In this document: positions 47,150 through 59,489 of the stretch, in pieces
Numbering within the stretch: the first letter of the stretch is position 1
Layout of the letters: each line of letters opens with the position of its first letter
Source: Smallanthus sonchifolius
Taxonomy: Eukaryota > Streptophyta > Magnoliopsida > Asterales > Asteraceae
Assembly (NCBI GenBank): GCA_023525975.1
Contig: CM042028.1
Span: 79,607,501-79,671,500 of the forward strand
Direction of reading: 5' to 3'
Length of the DNA stretch: 64,000 nucleotides
Translations under genes and position numbers: made by a program
The notes under the pieces: model-generated
The model's database searches: none
What the model saw: the letters and a program-made list of their open reading frames with translations, nothing else
Told to the model about the DNA's origin: nothing

Positions 47150-47345
47150 ATATTCTAGCATAATTGAGTTTCTCTGGGGTAACACCTAGAACATTCAGGA
47201 CAGCCCACCACAGGAGGAACCCCCCAACTGGGTAAACCCCTGACCTGGCCACAGACCATTTTTTTGTTGTTGCCAGGATTCGAACCCAAGACCTCCACTA
47301 TGTGAAGTCTTGGGGCTACCATTGCACCAAATAGCCAACGGTAAT
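47150..47345 (-). mobile_element. tRNA-derived SINE-like sequence
   Basis: The minus strand from about 47342 reads GTTGGCTATTTGGTGCAATG then GTAGCCCCAAG (A-box region) and GGTCTTGGGTTCGAATCC (B box). No clear target duplication was found. The head resembles that of the SINE at 41533-41718. Confidence 0.65.
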
Positions 47346-47893
47346 AATTTTAAATCCTTTTAACAAGAAAATAATATCCTCGTTCAACCAAGATTTTGCT
47401 TAGGTTGAAACTGGTTGGGGATGAACTGGTTAGGATATTATGTACAATAAGAGGAGATTATTATACAAATTAACAATTGTGATTTAAAACTCTTAGGAAC
47501 CGACCCGAATCGTAGGGTTGACATCGGTTTATAACCCTATAGGTTGAAACTGGTCAAACCCCCTAAAAAATGGTTTCAAACCCGAACCTGTTTGACCAAA
47601 AACCGGTTTTGACTTTTGTTGATCAAACCTGAAAAATTTGCGCCAAAAACCCTATTTATGAACCTCTAGCTATTAGGACTAAAGATATATGTAAAATAGT
47701 TTAAAACGAAAAATTGATCAAGCATTGGTTTGAAACCGATGTTAAGAACACAGACAGATCGATCAATTCTAATCCTAACTTGGCCTGTCAGCATCGAAGC
47801 AGTCCTACCTACCACAGTTAAAGGAACGGTTTTAAAAATGGACCAAAAACTCTCTTAATTTGAAACTAGTTATTGTTTAAAACCGGCTGAAAC
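47346..47893. other. Intergenic with ACCGG/GGTTTT motifs
   Basis: Repeated AAACCGGTTTTGAC- and GAAACTGGTC-like motifs suggest an old TIR-element remnant. No gene seen. Confidence 0.35.
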
Positions 47894-48234
47894 TAGGGGT
47901 GTGCATGGGTCGGTTTGGGTCGGTTTTGGGCTAAAACCAAACTCAAAACTGAAAGTTCGGTTTCGGTTTTTTGGGTTTTAAAACCAATTGGGCTTGATTT
48001 TTTTGGGGTAAAAGAAAAATGACCCATAATAATGAACATGTGTTTGAAATTTTGGGCCTAAATTTTTTAGGTGTGCATGGGTCGGTTTTTAAAAGATACA
48101 AAACCGAAACCAAACCGTAATTTTCGGTTTTCAAAAAATTGAAAGCTAAAACCATCGGTTTTAGTTTGGGTCAATTTTTTCGGTACGGTTTTTTCGGTTT
48201 CGGTTCGGTTAATTCGGTTTTTTGCTCATCGCTA
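47894..48234. mobile_element. hAT MITE, 341 bp, 8-bp TSD
   Basis: Left TIR TAGGGGTGTGCA, right TIR (reverse complement) TAGCGATGAGCA. Flanked by GCTGAAAC at 47886-47893 and 48235-48242. Subterminal repeats of TTCGGTTTTCGGTT type on both sides and an internal GTGTGCATGGGTCGGTTT copy at about 48071, so a second terminus may be nested. Non-coding. Confidence 0.85.
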
Positions 48235-48242
48235 GCTGAAAC

Positions 48243-48859
48243 CATGCAAAACATCGTACGAAAATCGAATAGAAATTGATTAATAACTAAAACAACTCAT
48301 AAAAGACCAAATCTGATTAAATTAAACCGGAACAAGTTAAAAACAAAGGTTAGTCCAAAAAAGATCGAATTATAATTATAAAAGATTAGGTCTAGTTAAA
48401 AATGAACTAAGAACAAGTGTCTCGAATGAATGATGCTTCGAAGTATCATTTGTTGTTGATGCGCTCAAGACTAATAATCACGGGAAGACGTACTTGAAGA
48501 ACTAGAAGCAGAAACAATCGATGTCGAACATAGTACTCTAACAGGTTCCAAAGAAGATGAAATAAAAAATGTTGGTTTTGACTTGTATACAATTAAGAAT
48601 GTCAACAAAATGTTTAACATTGTCAATTGAAGTATTAAAACTTTTAGAAGCTTTTAGTTTCATATAATTGAAGATTAAAGTTTTTAAAATTAAATATATT
48701 TTAAAGATGGATAAACTGAAGATAAACTAAGATTTAACACATACTTCTTCTTCTTTTTTTTACAAGTAGGATTGATGTCGTGAACTAAAACACTATCATA
48801 TTTCAAACTTCAAGTTTGAGGTGAGGGTTAACCTATTTCTTAGGATTGCAAGTGACTCA
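48243..48859. other. Intergenic, no gene seen
   Basis: Leads into the left, truncated edge of the Sire-like element. No complete feature. Confidence 0.35.
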
Positions 48860-49017
48860 AAATGATAAAGTATCTTAATCAATAAGGCCAAATACATCAA
48901 AGATCTCTTAGTCAAAATTGCCTTACATGATCGCAAAACCTTGCAACACTCCCATGAGTTCTTCCGTATCATTACATCATGATCTAAAAGGTGAAGTCAT
49001 TGATCAAACCATGTATA

Positions 49018-49163
49018 TAATGGACCGAAATTTCTCCTATCCTTTTTAGTTCCCTTTTCTTTAGGCTTAATTGTTGTTCCTACCTTTTTCATCTTTTGAC
49101 CCATTTGTGTATATAATGGGCATCTATTGTAATCGATCAAAAATAAGATAATCAGTTTTATTA
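49018..49163 (+). repeat. Left LTR of the nested copia
   Basis: 146 bp, TAATGGACCGAAATTTC to CAGTTTTATTA; contains a TATATAATGGGC TATA-like box at about 49110. Followed directly by the PBS. Confidence 0.93.
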
Positions 49164-49223
49164 TGGTATCAAGAGCCATCTTGAGATTCATACACAAAAC
49201 ACCCGAACCCTAATTCTGTCCTC

Positions 49224-52200
49224 ATGGACGGCAAGAACAATAATGCCGACAAGAATGAAGAAACCTTTCCGGTCTCGGATTACCCAAGGTTGTTGCACGT
49301 TAATGATGTGCTTACGGATGAAAGATCAACTGTTGATTCCGCTGCCTTTGTTGAAAACAAAAGGAGTCCTATATTAGTGTTGAATGACGAGCAATACCAA
49401 GAATTCATCACGATCTTTGGTGATAAGGAACAAACAGGCAAAGAAGAGAATGCACCGAATGTCAACTTTGCGGCTGGTAACGTCGACCGAAGGGGTAAGT
49501 GGATAATTGACTCGGGTGCTACCGAACATTTTACTTTTGATTACTCTCTTCTTGAAAATATTACCAAAAGGAAACATGAATTTCCTGGCACTATACCAAA
49601 TGGTGCTAGTATACCCGTTGAAGGGCGTGATGACCATACTTTGCCAAACGGGATGACCATTAAAAATGTTTTACACGTCCCGGATTTTAAATGCAATTTA
49701 TTGTCAGTTAGCAAGCTATCTAATGACCTACAATGTGTTGTGACATTTTTCCCAACCTTTTGTGTCATGCAAAGCTTGAGTACGAGGGCATTGATTGGAG
49801 CGGGTGAATGTAGCCAAGGTCTATACAAGATGGGGACGATGAGAACCAAAAGGCAAGCAATGATGGGAACAATTAACACGTGGCATAAAAGACTAGGTCA
49901 TGCCTCTATCTCTAAACTTTCACATGCTTGTTTTGTTAAGGATGTTTCCATGACTTCAAAAAGTGTTTATGATGCTTGCATCAAAGCAAAGTTTGCTAGA
50001 TTACCGTTTTCTAATAGTACCACAAAGACAAGTGCGTGCTTTGAACTATTACATTGTGATGTGTGGGGTAAATACCGTACTCTCTCATTTACAAAAGCAA
50101 GCTATTTTCTCACAATTGTTGACGACTTTAGTTAAGCCGTGTGGGTTTTTCTCCTTAAACATAAATATGAGGCTAGTAACCGTTTGATTGATTTTCATAA
50201 AATGGTGCAAGTGCAATTTGAAAAGAACATAAAGCGAACAAGATGTGACAACGGGGGGAATTCACATCAAATAACACGCTCGATTTTTATGCAAAAGAGG
50301 GAATAGTGTTGGAAACCACCTGTCCACATACACCTCAACAGAATGGCGTGGTGGAACGTAAACACCGACATCTCTTAGAGACGGCACGGGCTCTAAAGTT
50401 TGGAGCCAACCTCCCCACAAAATTTTGGGGCAAATGTGTCTTAACGGCAACTCATATCATAAATCGGCTCCAGTCCAACGTTATTAATGGCAAAACACCA
50501 TTTGAGTTGCTATACAACAATTATGAATACCTTAAGGTGTTTGGATGTCTAGCATACTATCGGAGTATGGAGACAAAAGGAGACAAATTTGAAATGAGAG
50601 GTCGACCGGGAATATTTATGGGCTACTCACCGGGCACAAAAGGTTACAAAGTCTACGATATACACCACAAGAAAATCGTCATCACGAGAGATGTGAAGTT
50701 CGTGGAGGATGTGTTTCCTCTCTTAGAAGTTGAAATTCCAAATAATGAGGAAGAAATTTTTATTTGGCCCAAAATATGGGATGATGACACTGCCTTACAA
50801 ACGTTGCCTACCAACCACAACCAATTAAATGAGGCCCAAAATACTGATGAAGTGCCTAGTTGTAAATCTGTGAATAGAGAGGAAACACCTAGCCCACAAT
50901 CGGCTGGTCCTAATTCTGCTGCAAGCCCACAAAACCAAACCCACAATGACATAGTTTCCCTTGGGCCAACACCCGGACCACAGTCAATAAATTCTGAAAC
51001 ACCTAGCCCACAATCGGCTAGTCTTGATTCCGCTACAAACTCACAAAACCAAATTCACAGTGACATAGTCGGCCCTACTGCTGAAAGCCCCATACTCAAG
51101 ACAGTCTCAACTGATCAAACTGGTGAAGACCGAGCAACTGGGCCAACCCATGATGAACGACCCAAAAGAAATCGGAGCAAGCCTTCGTATCCAAAGGACT
51201 ATAATGTGAGACTCCCCCATCTTTAGACCAAGAACATTCATCTATCAACTCCGATCAAGAACCCTTGACGGTACATCCTATATCTCATTATGTTTCCTAT
51301 GATAATTTCACTAATTCACATAAAGCTTTTATGTCGGCCATTTCTTCAAATAATGAGCCAAAACATTTCAGTCAAGCAGTCCATGATCCTAAGTGGGTCG
51401 AGGCAATGAAAAATGAAATTCAAGCCCTTGAACAAAACGGAACTTGGACGTTAAAAGAACTACCAAAAGGAAAACATGTCATCGACTCGAAGTGGGTGTA
51501 CAAAATAAAATATAAGCAAAATGGTGAAATAGAACGGTATAAAGCACGCCTTGTTGCGAAAGGTTTCACACAATTGGAAGGCATTGATTTCCACGACACT
51601 TTTGCACCCGTTGCAAAGTTGGTCACTGTTCGAACGCTCTTAGCCGTTGCTGTTAAAAGGGAATGGCACACTCACCAACTCGATGTGAACAGCGCCTTTT
51701 TACACGACGATTTGCATGAAGACATATATATGAGGATACCACAAGGTTTTGGAAAACAACACGACAACCGAGTTTGCAAACTAAGAAAGTCCCTTTATGG
51801 TCTTAAGCAAGCCTCGAGGAATTGGTATCGAAAGTTTACCACCTTTTTGCAAACGCTCGGTTTCAAACAATCAAAGGCCGATCGCTCACTTTTTTTGTTT
51901 AAAATGGAAGATGTTTTGTTGCTGCTCTCATTTATGTGGATGACGTGATCATCATAGGAAACGACATGCCCAAGATACAAGAAACCAAAAATTCCCTTGA
52001 TAAGGAATTTAGTATCAAGGATCTCGGTCCTTTAAAATTCTTCCTCGGCATCGAAGTAGCCCGGACGAAACAGGGCATGGTTCTTAGTCAACGAAAGTAC
52101 ACGTTGGACATTCTAGAAGACACATGTATGATGGGTTGTCGACCAAGTTTATTTCCTATGGAACATAACTTGAAACTAGACAAGCGAGAGGAAGAAGCAC

Positions 52201-52898
52201 GAGTAGATGCTAACCGATACAGAAGACTTATTGGAAGACTCCTTTATTTGCAAGCCACACGACCCGATATCACTTATTCTGTCAACGTTCTAAGTCAATT
52301 TGTTAGTGATCCGAGAGAAGGGCACATTGAAGCTGTAAACCGTGTTCTTCGGTATCTCAAGGCCACACCGGGACAAGGTATCCTTCTCACCAAAGAATGG
52401 GGGACGAACCTCACGGCCTATTGCGACTCTGATTGGCTTGGATGCCCTATTACAAGACGGTCAAGAACAGGGTATTTGTTACTCCTAGGAGGAACACCTG
52501 TATCTTGGAAGTCTAAGAAACAGAATGTCGTTTCTCGCTCGTCTGCCGAGGCTGAATACTATGCTATGGCTTCCACGGTTAGTGAAATTTTATGGATGCG
52601 ATGGTTGCTTGGTGAATTAGAAATGCCATGCACTAGTCCCACTCAAATTTTTTGTGACAACCAAGCCGCTAGACACATTGCAACAAATCCTGTTTTCCAT
52701 GAACGAACCAAACACGTGGAAATTGGCTGTTGCTTCGTTAGAGAGCGATTTGAATCAAAGGAAGTTCAACCCATGCAAATCAACACAAAGGCGCAAATTG
52801 CGGATGTTTTTACCAAGCCGTTAGGAACACAATGCTTTCGTTCTTTTATTGACAAGTTAGGCATTATCAACCTACATGCTCCACTTGAGGGGGAGTAA
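49224..52898 (+). pseudogene. Copia polyprotein without gag: protease, integrase, RT, RNase H
   Basis: Starts MDGKNNNADK with only about 95 residues before the protease motif WIIDSGATEHFT; the usual gag with CCHC knuckle is missing. Then GAG-pre-integrase WHKRLGHAS, integrase core (LLHCDVWGKY; TPQQNGVVERKHR), RT (SKWVYKIKYK; QLDVNSAFLHDDLHEDIYM; YVDD at about 51940) and RNase H (YCDSDWLGCP; SSAEAEYYAMAS). Lesions: an in-frame stop at about 50133 in integrase, 1-base shifts at about 50255 (CGGGGGGAATTC), about 51213 and about 51915 (just before YVDD). The last codons overlap the 3' LTR (stop at 52896). Defective as it stands. Confidence 0.93.
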
Positions 52899-53041
52899 TG
52901 GACCGAAATTTCTCCTATCCTTTTTAGTTCCCTTTTCTTTAGGCTTAATTGTTGTTCCTACCTTTTTCATCTTTTGACCCATTTGTGTATATAATGGGCA
53001 TCTATTTTAATCGATCAAAAATAAGATAATCAGTTTTATTA
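52896..53041 (+). repeat. Right LTR of the nested copia
   Basis: 146 bp; identical to the left LTR except T for G at about position 114 (TCTATTTTAATC versus TCTATTGTAATC). Confidence 0.93.
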
Positions 53042-53046
53042 GTATA

Positions 53047-53720
53047 GAGGCATGATTGGCTCTCTAATGTATTTTACTGCCTCAAGACCATACATTATGT
53101 TTGCTACATGTGTATGCCGGATATCAAGGCTCACCCAGAGCCTCTCACTTAATGGCTGTTAAAAGAACTTTTAGATATCTCAAAGGATCACCTACTCTTG
53201 GTCTTTGGTATCCTAGACAATCTTCATTCACTCTTATTGGCTTTAGTGATGGTGACTACTCTGGATGTTCTTTAAATAGAAAGTCAACCATTTGAGGTTG
53301 TCAATTTCTAAGAGATTGTTTGGTATCTTTGAAGAGTAAGAAGCAAACCTCTGTTTCCAATTCTAATATTGAGGAAGAATACATTGTTGCTGCTAGTTGT
53401 ACCGCACAACTACATTGGATTCAAAACCAAATGCTGGATTATGGTATCAAGTTTTTAAAGACATCTCTGATGATTGACAACAAGAGTGTTATCTCTATTA
53501 TCAAAACCAAACACCTCTGATGATTAACATTTTAAAACCAAACACATGGAGATAAGACATCATTTCATTAAAGATTGCTATGATAAAGGATTGATAGAGC
53601 TATTTCATGTTGATTCAAAAGATCAATGGACAGATGTCTTTACAAAAAAATAGAGCTTTGGATGTTACAAAATTTCAGCCATTGATCCTCAAGTTAGCTA
53701 TGCTCAATTTTGAATAATTT
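53047..53720 (+). pseudogene. Sire-like copia RT end and RNase H, decayed
   Basis: Continues the frame broken by the nested element (RGMIGSLMYFTASRPY) and gives RNase H fragments in several frames with stops at about 53292, 53518 and 53651. The family motif SSAEAEYIAAASC has become SNSNIEEEYIVAASC. Confidence 0.85.
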
Positions 53721-54549
53721 TTGCATGAAAGAAAATATGTACCAGTTGATGTTATATTTCCACTAATATAAATTCTTTTAATTTGTATATAATCATTCTC
53801 TTAAAACAAAAATTATTGGTAACTCTTTTCCACTGCTACCATTTTATCAGTTGAAAATACCTATCGTGTTTCCACTGTTATTTTTAGAACAGTTGAACCT
53901 TATTTTTCCTCTGTTCATAAAATGTTTTTTCAAAATTGGTCTTCCACTGACCAAATATCAGTTGAAAGACATTAGTGAAACTGTTTCCACTGTTCTCTTG
54001 AGTTTCCTCAGATTCTTCAACCATCAGTGGTTTAACTTCCATTCACTAATGAGGATTTCTCTGATGGCCATCAGTTGTGTCTTTCAACTGATGACACCAT
54101 CTTTTACTTTCCAATGCTAACCGTTAGTTGTTCCCATGAGGAGACTTTCCACTGATAGATTACATTTCTCTATTCTTCACGATTTTCTTCTAATACTCAA
54201 ATTTTGGCATCATCTTGTAGGAACCAGGGGCATGAGGTATGACTCCAGATAAATGAGTTAGTTGTTCCATGTTGTCAGTTACTAGCCTCATAACTTCATT
54301 ACATCTAGATTAAAATGTTATCCTTAGCATGGCAGCAACAAGCTTAAGATCTTTTCTAAGGTATGCTTGATGTAATTTAGAATGATTCAACAAGATCAAA
54401 AAAAGTTTGAAGTGATGCAAAAGAAAAATATGCAGTAACAACAAGAGGAGCATGGCAAAGGAAGAGTATTAAGGACAATAGTTGCAAAGTTGGATGAAAT
54501 ATCAAAGAATGCAAGGGAGACAACTGGTTTTATTCATCTTCCCAAAAAA

Positions 54550-56310
54550 CAAGCAGACCCAAACCCGGTTTAACATCCAGAACCATCTCCTCTACCACTT
54601 ACTTCCCCTGCTTTGATTCCCCAACCACTAACTCAAACCCGTTCCACTGCTCACCGTACCAAACCACCTTCTAAACCTAAAACCACTGCTCAAACTTCCA
54701 CTGCTTCTAAATCCTCTTCTTTTAAAACAAATGCTCCCAAAACAACTGCTTCTACAACCATTGCTCCTATATCATCTATTTCTAAATCCTTTGCTCCCAA
54801 ACCACTAGTCCAATCAACATCCACTGCTCTTACATCAGTGAAATCAACAACTACTTCTAAATCATCAGTGAAACATGCTCCCAAGATATTAGTGAAGCCC
54901 TAATCCACTGTTCCCACATCATTAGTGCAAACTACATCCACTACTCCACCCCAGTTTCCACTTGCGTTTCAACTGATGTACAATATGTTTCCACTGATGC
55001 AATAGTTGTTGCCAATGCCATTTCTTATGCTACTTCTTTATCTATTGTTTCTACACCAGTTAGAAAGAGAAAGAAGGTGATCTTTAATGATGGTGAAGAA
55101 GATGTTTCACATAATGTCAACCTTTATAAACCCTGTGATACTCAAGCTAAAAAACAAGAAGGTGATTCTAATGAGGGAACTAGTAAAGAGATAGTTGTTT
55201 TTGAAGATCCAGATACTAGCGAGGATGTTGAGTTTGCAAAGAAATTTCAATCAAGCTAAAAAACAAGAAGGTGATTCTAATAAGGGAACTAGTAAAGAGA
55301 AAGTTGTTTTTGAAGATCCAGATACTAGCGAGGATGTTGAGTTAGCAAAGAAATTTTAATCAAGCTAAAAACAAGAAGGTGATTCGAATGAGGGAACTAG
55401 TAAAGAGAAAGTTGTTTTTGAAGATCCAGATACTAGCGAGGATGTTGAGTTAGCAAAGAAATTTCAAGCAGAGTGTGATGCTGAAATGGAGGAGTTAGAG
55501 AGACTTGAAACTTTTTCTGTGGATGATGATACACTTCACATTGAAATGAGAAATGAACACATTACATGGCTAATCAATAGTGGTGCTTACTTAGAAAAAC
55601 AAATTGCCAATTGGACATTGGATAAACTTAGCGATGAGGTTGAGAACAGGCTGAAGGCAATGAATGATGAAAGACCAAGTGAAGTGGACGAGAAAGTCAA
55701 GGAAATTAAGAGCAGACCCAACCCTGAGAAGAAGAAATATCCAAAGACTTTGACATCATAGAGGAAATGGAGATAATAATTGTATGATGTTGAATTCAAC
55801 ACAAACTAGACCTCTCTAAATAGAATGGGGGAAGAAAGGCTGCGTAGAGGGACTGAATTTCTTAAAAAAGTAAAAACTTGGTAAAGAGCTTGCCTTGAAG
55901 AAATTGCAAGACTCTCAAACCCCGCCGGTCTCTCTACAATCATTAGTGAGTAATCCAGAGATGCATATCAGCCCAATTGTAGTTCCTCTACAACAAGTTC
56001 CATTATCTGCCTCTTAATGATACAAGATTGACTTGGTTAAGATGAAGCAAGCAGAGGAATTAATGAAAAGATCTAGCTGCACTCCTGATGAGAAAATTTT
56101 TTTCACAAAGGCTTTTAACCCAAAGAGACCCTCTTCACAACCTACTAGTGCTCAATTGCCAAGTCTGCCCTCTAGCAAACCAAAGGTTATTGAATGGGCA
56201 TGTGATAAAGCATCAAGGGTGATTAATATTATTAGAGGTGATGGAACTCCTGAAACCATTAATCTATGGTTTCAAGTTTGCAGATGCCAAGAGAGGATCT
56301 ACTTGCCTTA
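54550..56310 (+). pseudogene. Post-pol coding region of the Sire-like element, broken
   Basis: Open pieces: 54613-54903 (Thr/Ser/Lys/Pro-rich), 55077-55259 (acidic, EGTSKEIVVFEDPDTSEDVE), 55486-55761 (MEELERLETFSVDDDTLHIE, helical), 56033-56311 (MVKMKQAEELMKRSS). They are separated by stops and lie in different frames. The compositional style fits the extra, poorly conserved region downstream of pol in Sire elements. No enzyme motif is visible. Confidence 0.45.
55143..55470 (+). repeat. Three tandem copies of a 110-112-bp coding unit
   Basis: Each unit runs CAAGCTAAAAA(A)CAAGAAGG, GATTC(T/G)AATGAGGGAACTAG, TAAAGAGA(A/T)AGTTGTTTTTG, AAGATCCAGATACTAGCGAG, then GTTGAGTT(A/T)GCAAAGAAATTT. Copies start at about 55143, 55250 and 55361. 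The second and third break the frame (unit length not a multiple of three and TAA at about 55357). Confidence 0.9.
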
Positions 56311-56998
56311 ACAATCCTTCCCAAGGTTTTGAAGAGCAATTGAAAGCTCATGCTGCCAACCTGATGTAACAATGACCAATTTCAAATAAAAGGATTCAAA
56401 TAAGTGTTTTAGCATCATCAATGCTAGAGGAAGTTTGTTGAATCTAGAAGAACAAATGGATGCTAAACACATCAACTGATCAAACTCCTCTAATCAGTGG
56501 ATAGGGTACTTCATCAGATGAAGACAAGTACAAGTACAAGATCGCCTAGTGAGATTCCTCTGAAGCTATCAACCGATATGTTTCTACTAATTAATTGATA
56601 AGATCATCTAATAGGTTTCCTCTGATAATCTACTATTAACTGATGAAGATCCTCTGACATAGTTATCACATGTTGAAGATCCACTGAAGACAACATTAAC
56701 TGATTAGATTCCATTGATCAGTTGATACCGAATATTCCACTGGCCGGTGGCAATCTTCAACCGAGGAATCTACTGATGATTAACAACCCAAGTTCCACTG
56801 AAGGCCAATTCTATTATAATTGGTTTGTCCTTTAGTGTGAGTCATCTTTTCTATGACGCCAGAGAATCTAACCATTCCGAATTTTGTTATATTCACAATT
56901 CTCTCATCATTATTGTAACAATCCATGTAACGAATAAATGTGTGTTACTGTGTGAAATTGTTCTTGAGAGAATTGTGAGCTCGAGTGAAGGGGGAGAT

Positions 56999-57162
56999 TG
57001 TACTCTATAATTGATTATTCTTCATCAATGAAATCTGTGATGACTTTCTCTTTACCTGTTTTTGAGTGAATTTGTTATTAATCGATCTGTATTTGTATTC
57101 CAATGCTCAAATACTCTGTTTGTATCAAATCGATTGATTAAACCTTATATTCGATCCCAACA
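56999..57162 (+). repeat. Putative 3' LTR of the Sire-like element
   Basis: Preceded by the polypurine tract GAAGGGGGAGAT; begins TGTACTCTATAATTG and ends CGATCCCAACA. Short for a Sire LTR, and no 5' partner lies in the window, so the length is uncertain. Upstream (53800-56800) are many CCACTG/AACTGATGA repeats. Confidence 0.5.
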
Positions 57163-58132
57163 GGGGATATGAGCAAAACATTACAATAGCTCACAATTTT
57201 CCATAACATGTTTTCATCTTTCCTCCTTTGATTCTGGTTATCTTTCTTAAAACTACAACACTTGCACATAAGCTGGCTTTGTAAAGTTTCCCATATGACA
57301 TGCTCGGGTTTTGCATGACGTGACGTACTTGGCTTGTCTTTGGTTTTATTTTTTCTTCACTCCCAATTCATTTACACTTTCCTTTGTTTTGCGTCTAACA
57401 AGAAGAAAAATGAACCAATTATGTAACTAATACGATCTCATCACGTTGCGATAAACAATCATACACGGTTTGCATGACTCCTAGATCCAAATTCCCCATT
57501 GTGCCTCAATTTGGTCTTTAACATTTTTTCTCTAAATTTCGTGATTTTGGTTGATTATGCTTTGATTCTATATAGTGTGAATATTGTATTTATCAGTTCA
57601 CTCATTTATTTAGTCATTTAATTTTCTTTTTGTTTCTCAAGATTTTCTAATGATTGGCAAATTTAGAATTTCTCTATGAAAAGAAGCTTGATATATTAAT
57701 TTTTGTTATTCAAAAATATATTAATTTTTGCGCTATCCGTTAGGAATTATATCGATCAATCAATTTTGTTCAAGGTATTTACTATAGTTAACATGAAATC
57801 GCAATAGAAAGCATGTATAATTATGCGATATCAAAATCATTCTCCTAAGATATCGAATGTGACTTTGTTCTTAATTTAGAGGGATTGTGGGACATATATC
57901 ATTTGGATTATGTAACAATTCTATATAATATTTGATGGTATAAGTAAGGAAATGAATTAATGAGAAAGAATTGAGAATGATCATAAGTAGAATCTTTATA
58001 ATTAATGAAACGAAACAATTCGCCCTCGTTAACAAACTTTCCCGCTTGTTCTTGCCCACATCTCTCTTCCCCCATTTTCTAACAACCAACACGTGCAGGT
58101 CTGTTTCAGAATCTTGGTGTATCAAATTTATA
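57163..58132. other. Intergenic, no gene seen
   Basis: AT-rich; no coding or element signal I can support. The first bases, GGGGATATGAGC, weakly resemble a PBS. Confidence 0.35.
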
Positions 58133-58511
58133 TCTATACTATATAATAAATAAAAATTCTTTATGCCACGTGTCGCGTCCACATCTCTTCTCACCATTTT
58201 TTCCCCGGATTTATATTTAAAGAAAAATATTAATTATACTAATAAAACACATTTATTTTAAGAAATTTTGAAATTTATTTATGTAACTTTTGTTTTTAAC
58301 TAAATAGTGATATAAGTCAAATTATATTAAATAGAAATAAATCGTGTAATATATGAGTTTTTAAAGATATAAACTTTTTATTACTAAATATATAACATTA
58401 CATTTTATCAACCCGTGTAACACACGAGTTTTTTAAAATACAAATTTTTTATTACCAAGTATATAATATTACATTTTATCAACCCATGTAATACACGAGA
58501 TTTTAACCTAG
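58133..58511 (+). mobile_element. Non-autonomous Helitron, 379 bp
   Basis: Begins TCTATACTATATAATAAATA after A, ends AACCTAG (58511) before T. A CCCATGTAATACACGAG imperfect hairpin lies about 12 bases before the end. The last about 73 bp are duplicated: a first copy with CCCGTGTAACACACGAG at about 58412, and the terminal copy. No host fragment is recognisable. Confidence 0.85.
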
Positions 58512-59489
58512 TTTTGTATATAAGGCGAAAACATAACTGAACTTCTTCAATGAATGGTTTGGGTTGTTTCTGAATAATCAAAATATATTTTATTTTTTGA
58601 ACTTTATAATAATAGATTTTCCAATAAGTTATTCGGGACATATTGATTAACAAGTGATAGGAAAATTCTATGTAAGTTTAATCTATACCTGATAAATAAG
58701 TAATTGGTTGTCACATGTTATGTGAGCCCAAGATTCTTCTTTTCACTTATTTTTTTTTCTTTATTACTAACTATTTAATATTTTCTTACTAACTATTTAA
58801 TAGTTTTTTTTATTAATTTTTAAATCTTCATTACTATTTAATATTTGCTTTATAACTCTTAAATCTTCATTAATAACTTTTTTTAACGGCCAACAAAATA
58901 TTATAAAACAGGTGCCTAGCAGAAATGCCATACCCAAAATAATTACATCCAGTACCAATACAAAAACCAAAGAAGAATTAAGTCCAATTAAACATCAAAA
59001 CAATAAAAATTAGATGATCGCCACTGCTCCGAGGTCAGAGAATGTTAAACTTGACGCAAGCGGAACGTGAACACGAACTCGAATTTTGTAGAACTCTCTA
59101 AGGCTCTTTTCTTTATTAAACGAAAACTTCAAAGGGTACAATTAATAAACAAAACTAAAACACTATTTATAGACTAAATAATACTTGCTCACCAAGGAAA
59201 AATAAACCTATTCAACTTAGGAAACTAAATAATTAAATAAATATCAAACTTCATCAACAAGTTAAATTTAATTATTACTTCTAATTCTTGAACTTTTGAT
59301 CTTATTCAAATTAGTCCTCCGAGTTGATATTGTTTTGTTTTTCACAGAGAATACACCTTCTATCGACTCCTAATCCAAAGATAACCAAGGTATTTGATGT
59401 CCCTCAGTTACTTTCATTAATGTAATAAGCTTTTTGTTGAAAACCATATTGTTACGCGCCTTCCACATGCACCAAAATGTAGTTAAAAT
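58512..59489. other. Intergenic, no gene seen
   Basis: 59040-59160 resembles an LTR end (AACGTGAACACGAACTCGAA, then TCTTTATTAAACG), but no partner was found. Otherwise AT-rich. Confidence 0.35.

Larger units (their letters stand above)
49018..53041 (+). mobile_element. Young gag-less Ty1/copia retrotransposon, TSD GTATA
   Basis: LTRs of 146 bp differ at one position. Flanks GTATA at 49013-49017 and 53042-53046. PBS TGGTATCAAGAGCC begins at 49164, directly after the left LTR; PPT CTTGAGGGGGAG ends at 52895. Termini are TAAT...ATTA instead of TG...CA. The coding region lacks gag and carries one stop and three frameshifts, so movement would depend on a helper. It sits inside an older copia element. 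Confidence 0.95.
48860..57162 (+). mobile_element. Decayed Sire-like Ty1/copia element, interrupted by a younger copia
   Basis: 48860-49017 gives reverse-transcriptase-type fragments (AKYIKDLLV, then DLKGEVIDQTMY in another frame), and the reading resumes across the insertion at 53047 with RGMIGSLMYFTASRP. Further right are RNase H pieces (KRTFRYLKGSPTLGLWYP, VSLKSKKQTSVSNSN, HHFIKDCYDKGLIELF) separated by stops. After pol comes a long, broken additional coding region (54550-56310) and a putative 3' LTR at 56999-57162. The 5' LTR, gag, protease and integrase are absent. An additional post-pol region is characteristic of the Sire/Maximus group, so assignment to that group is an inference. Confidence 0.75.
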
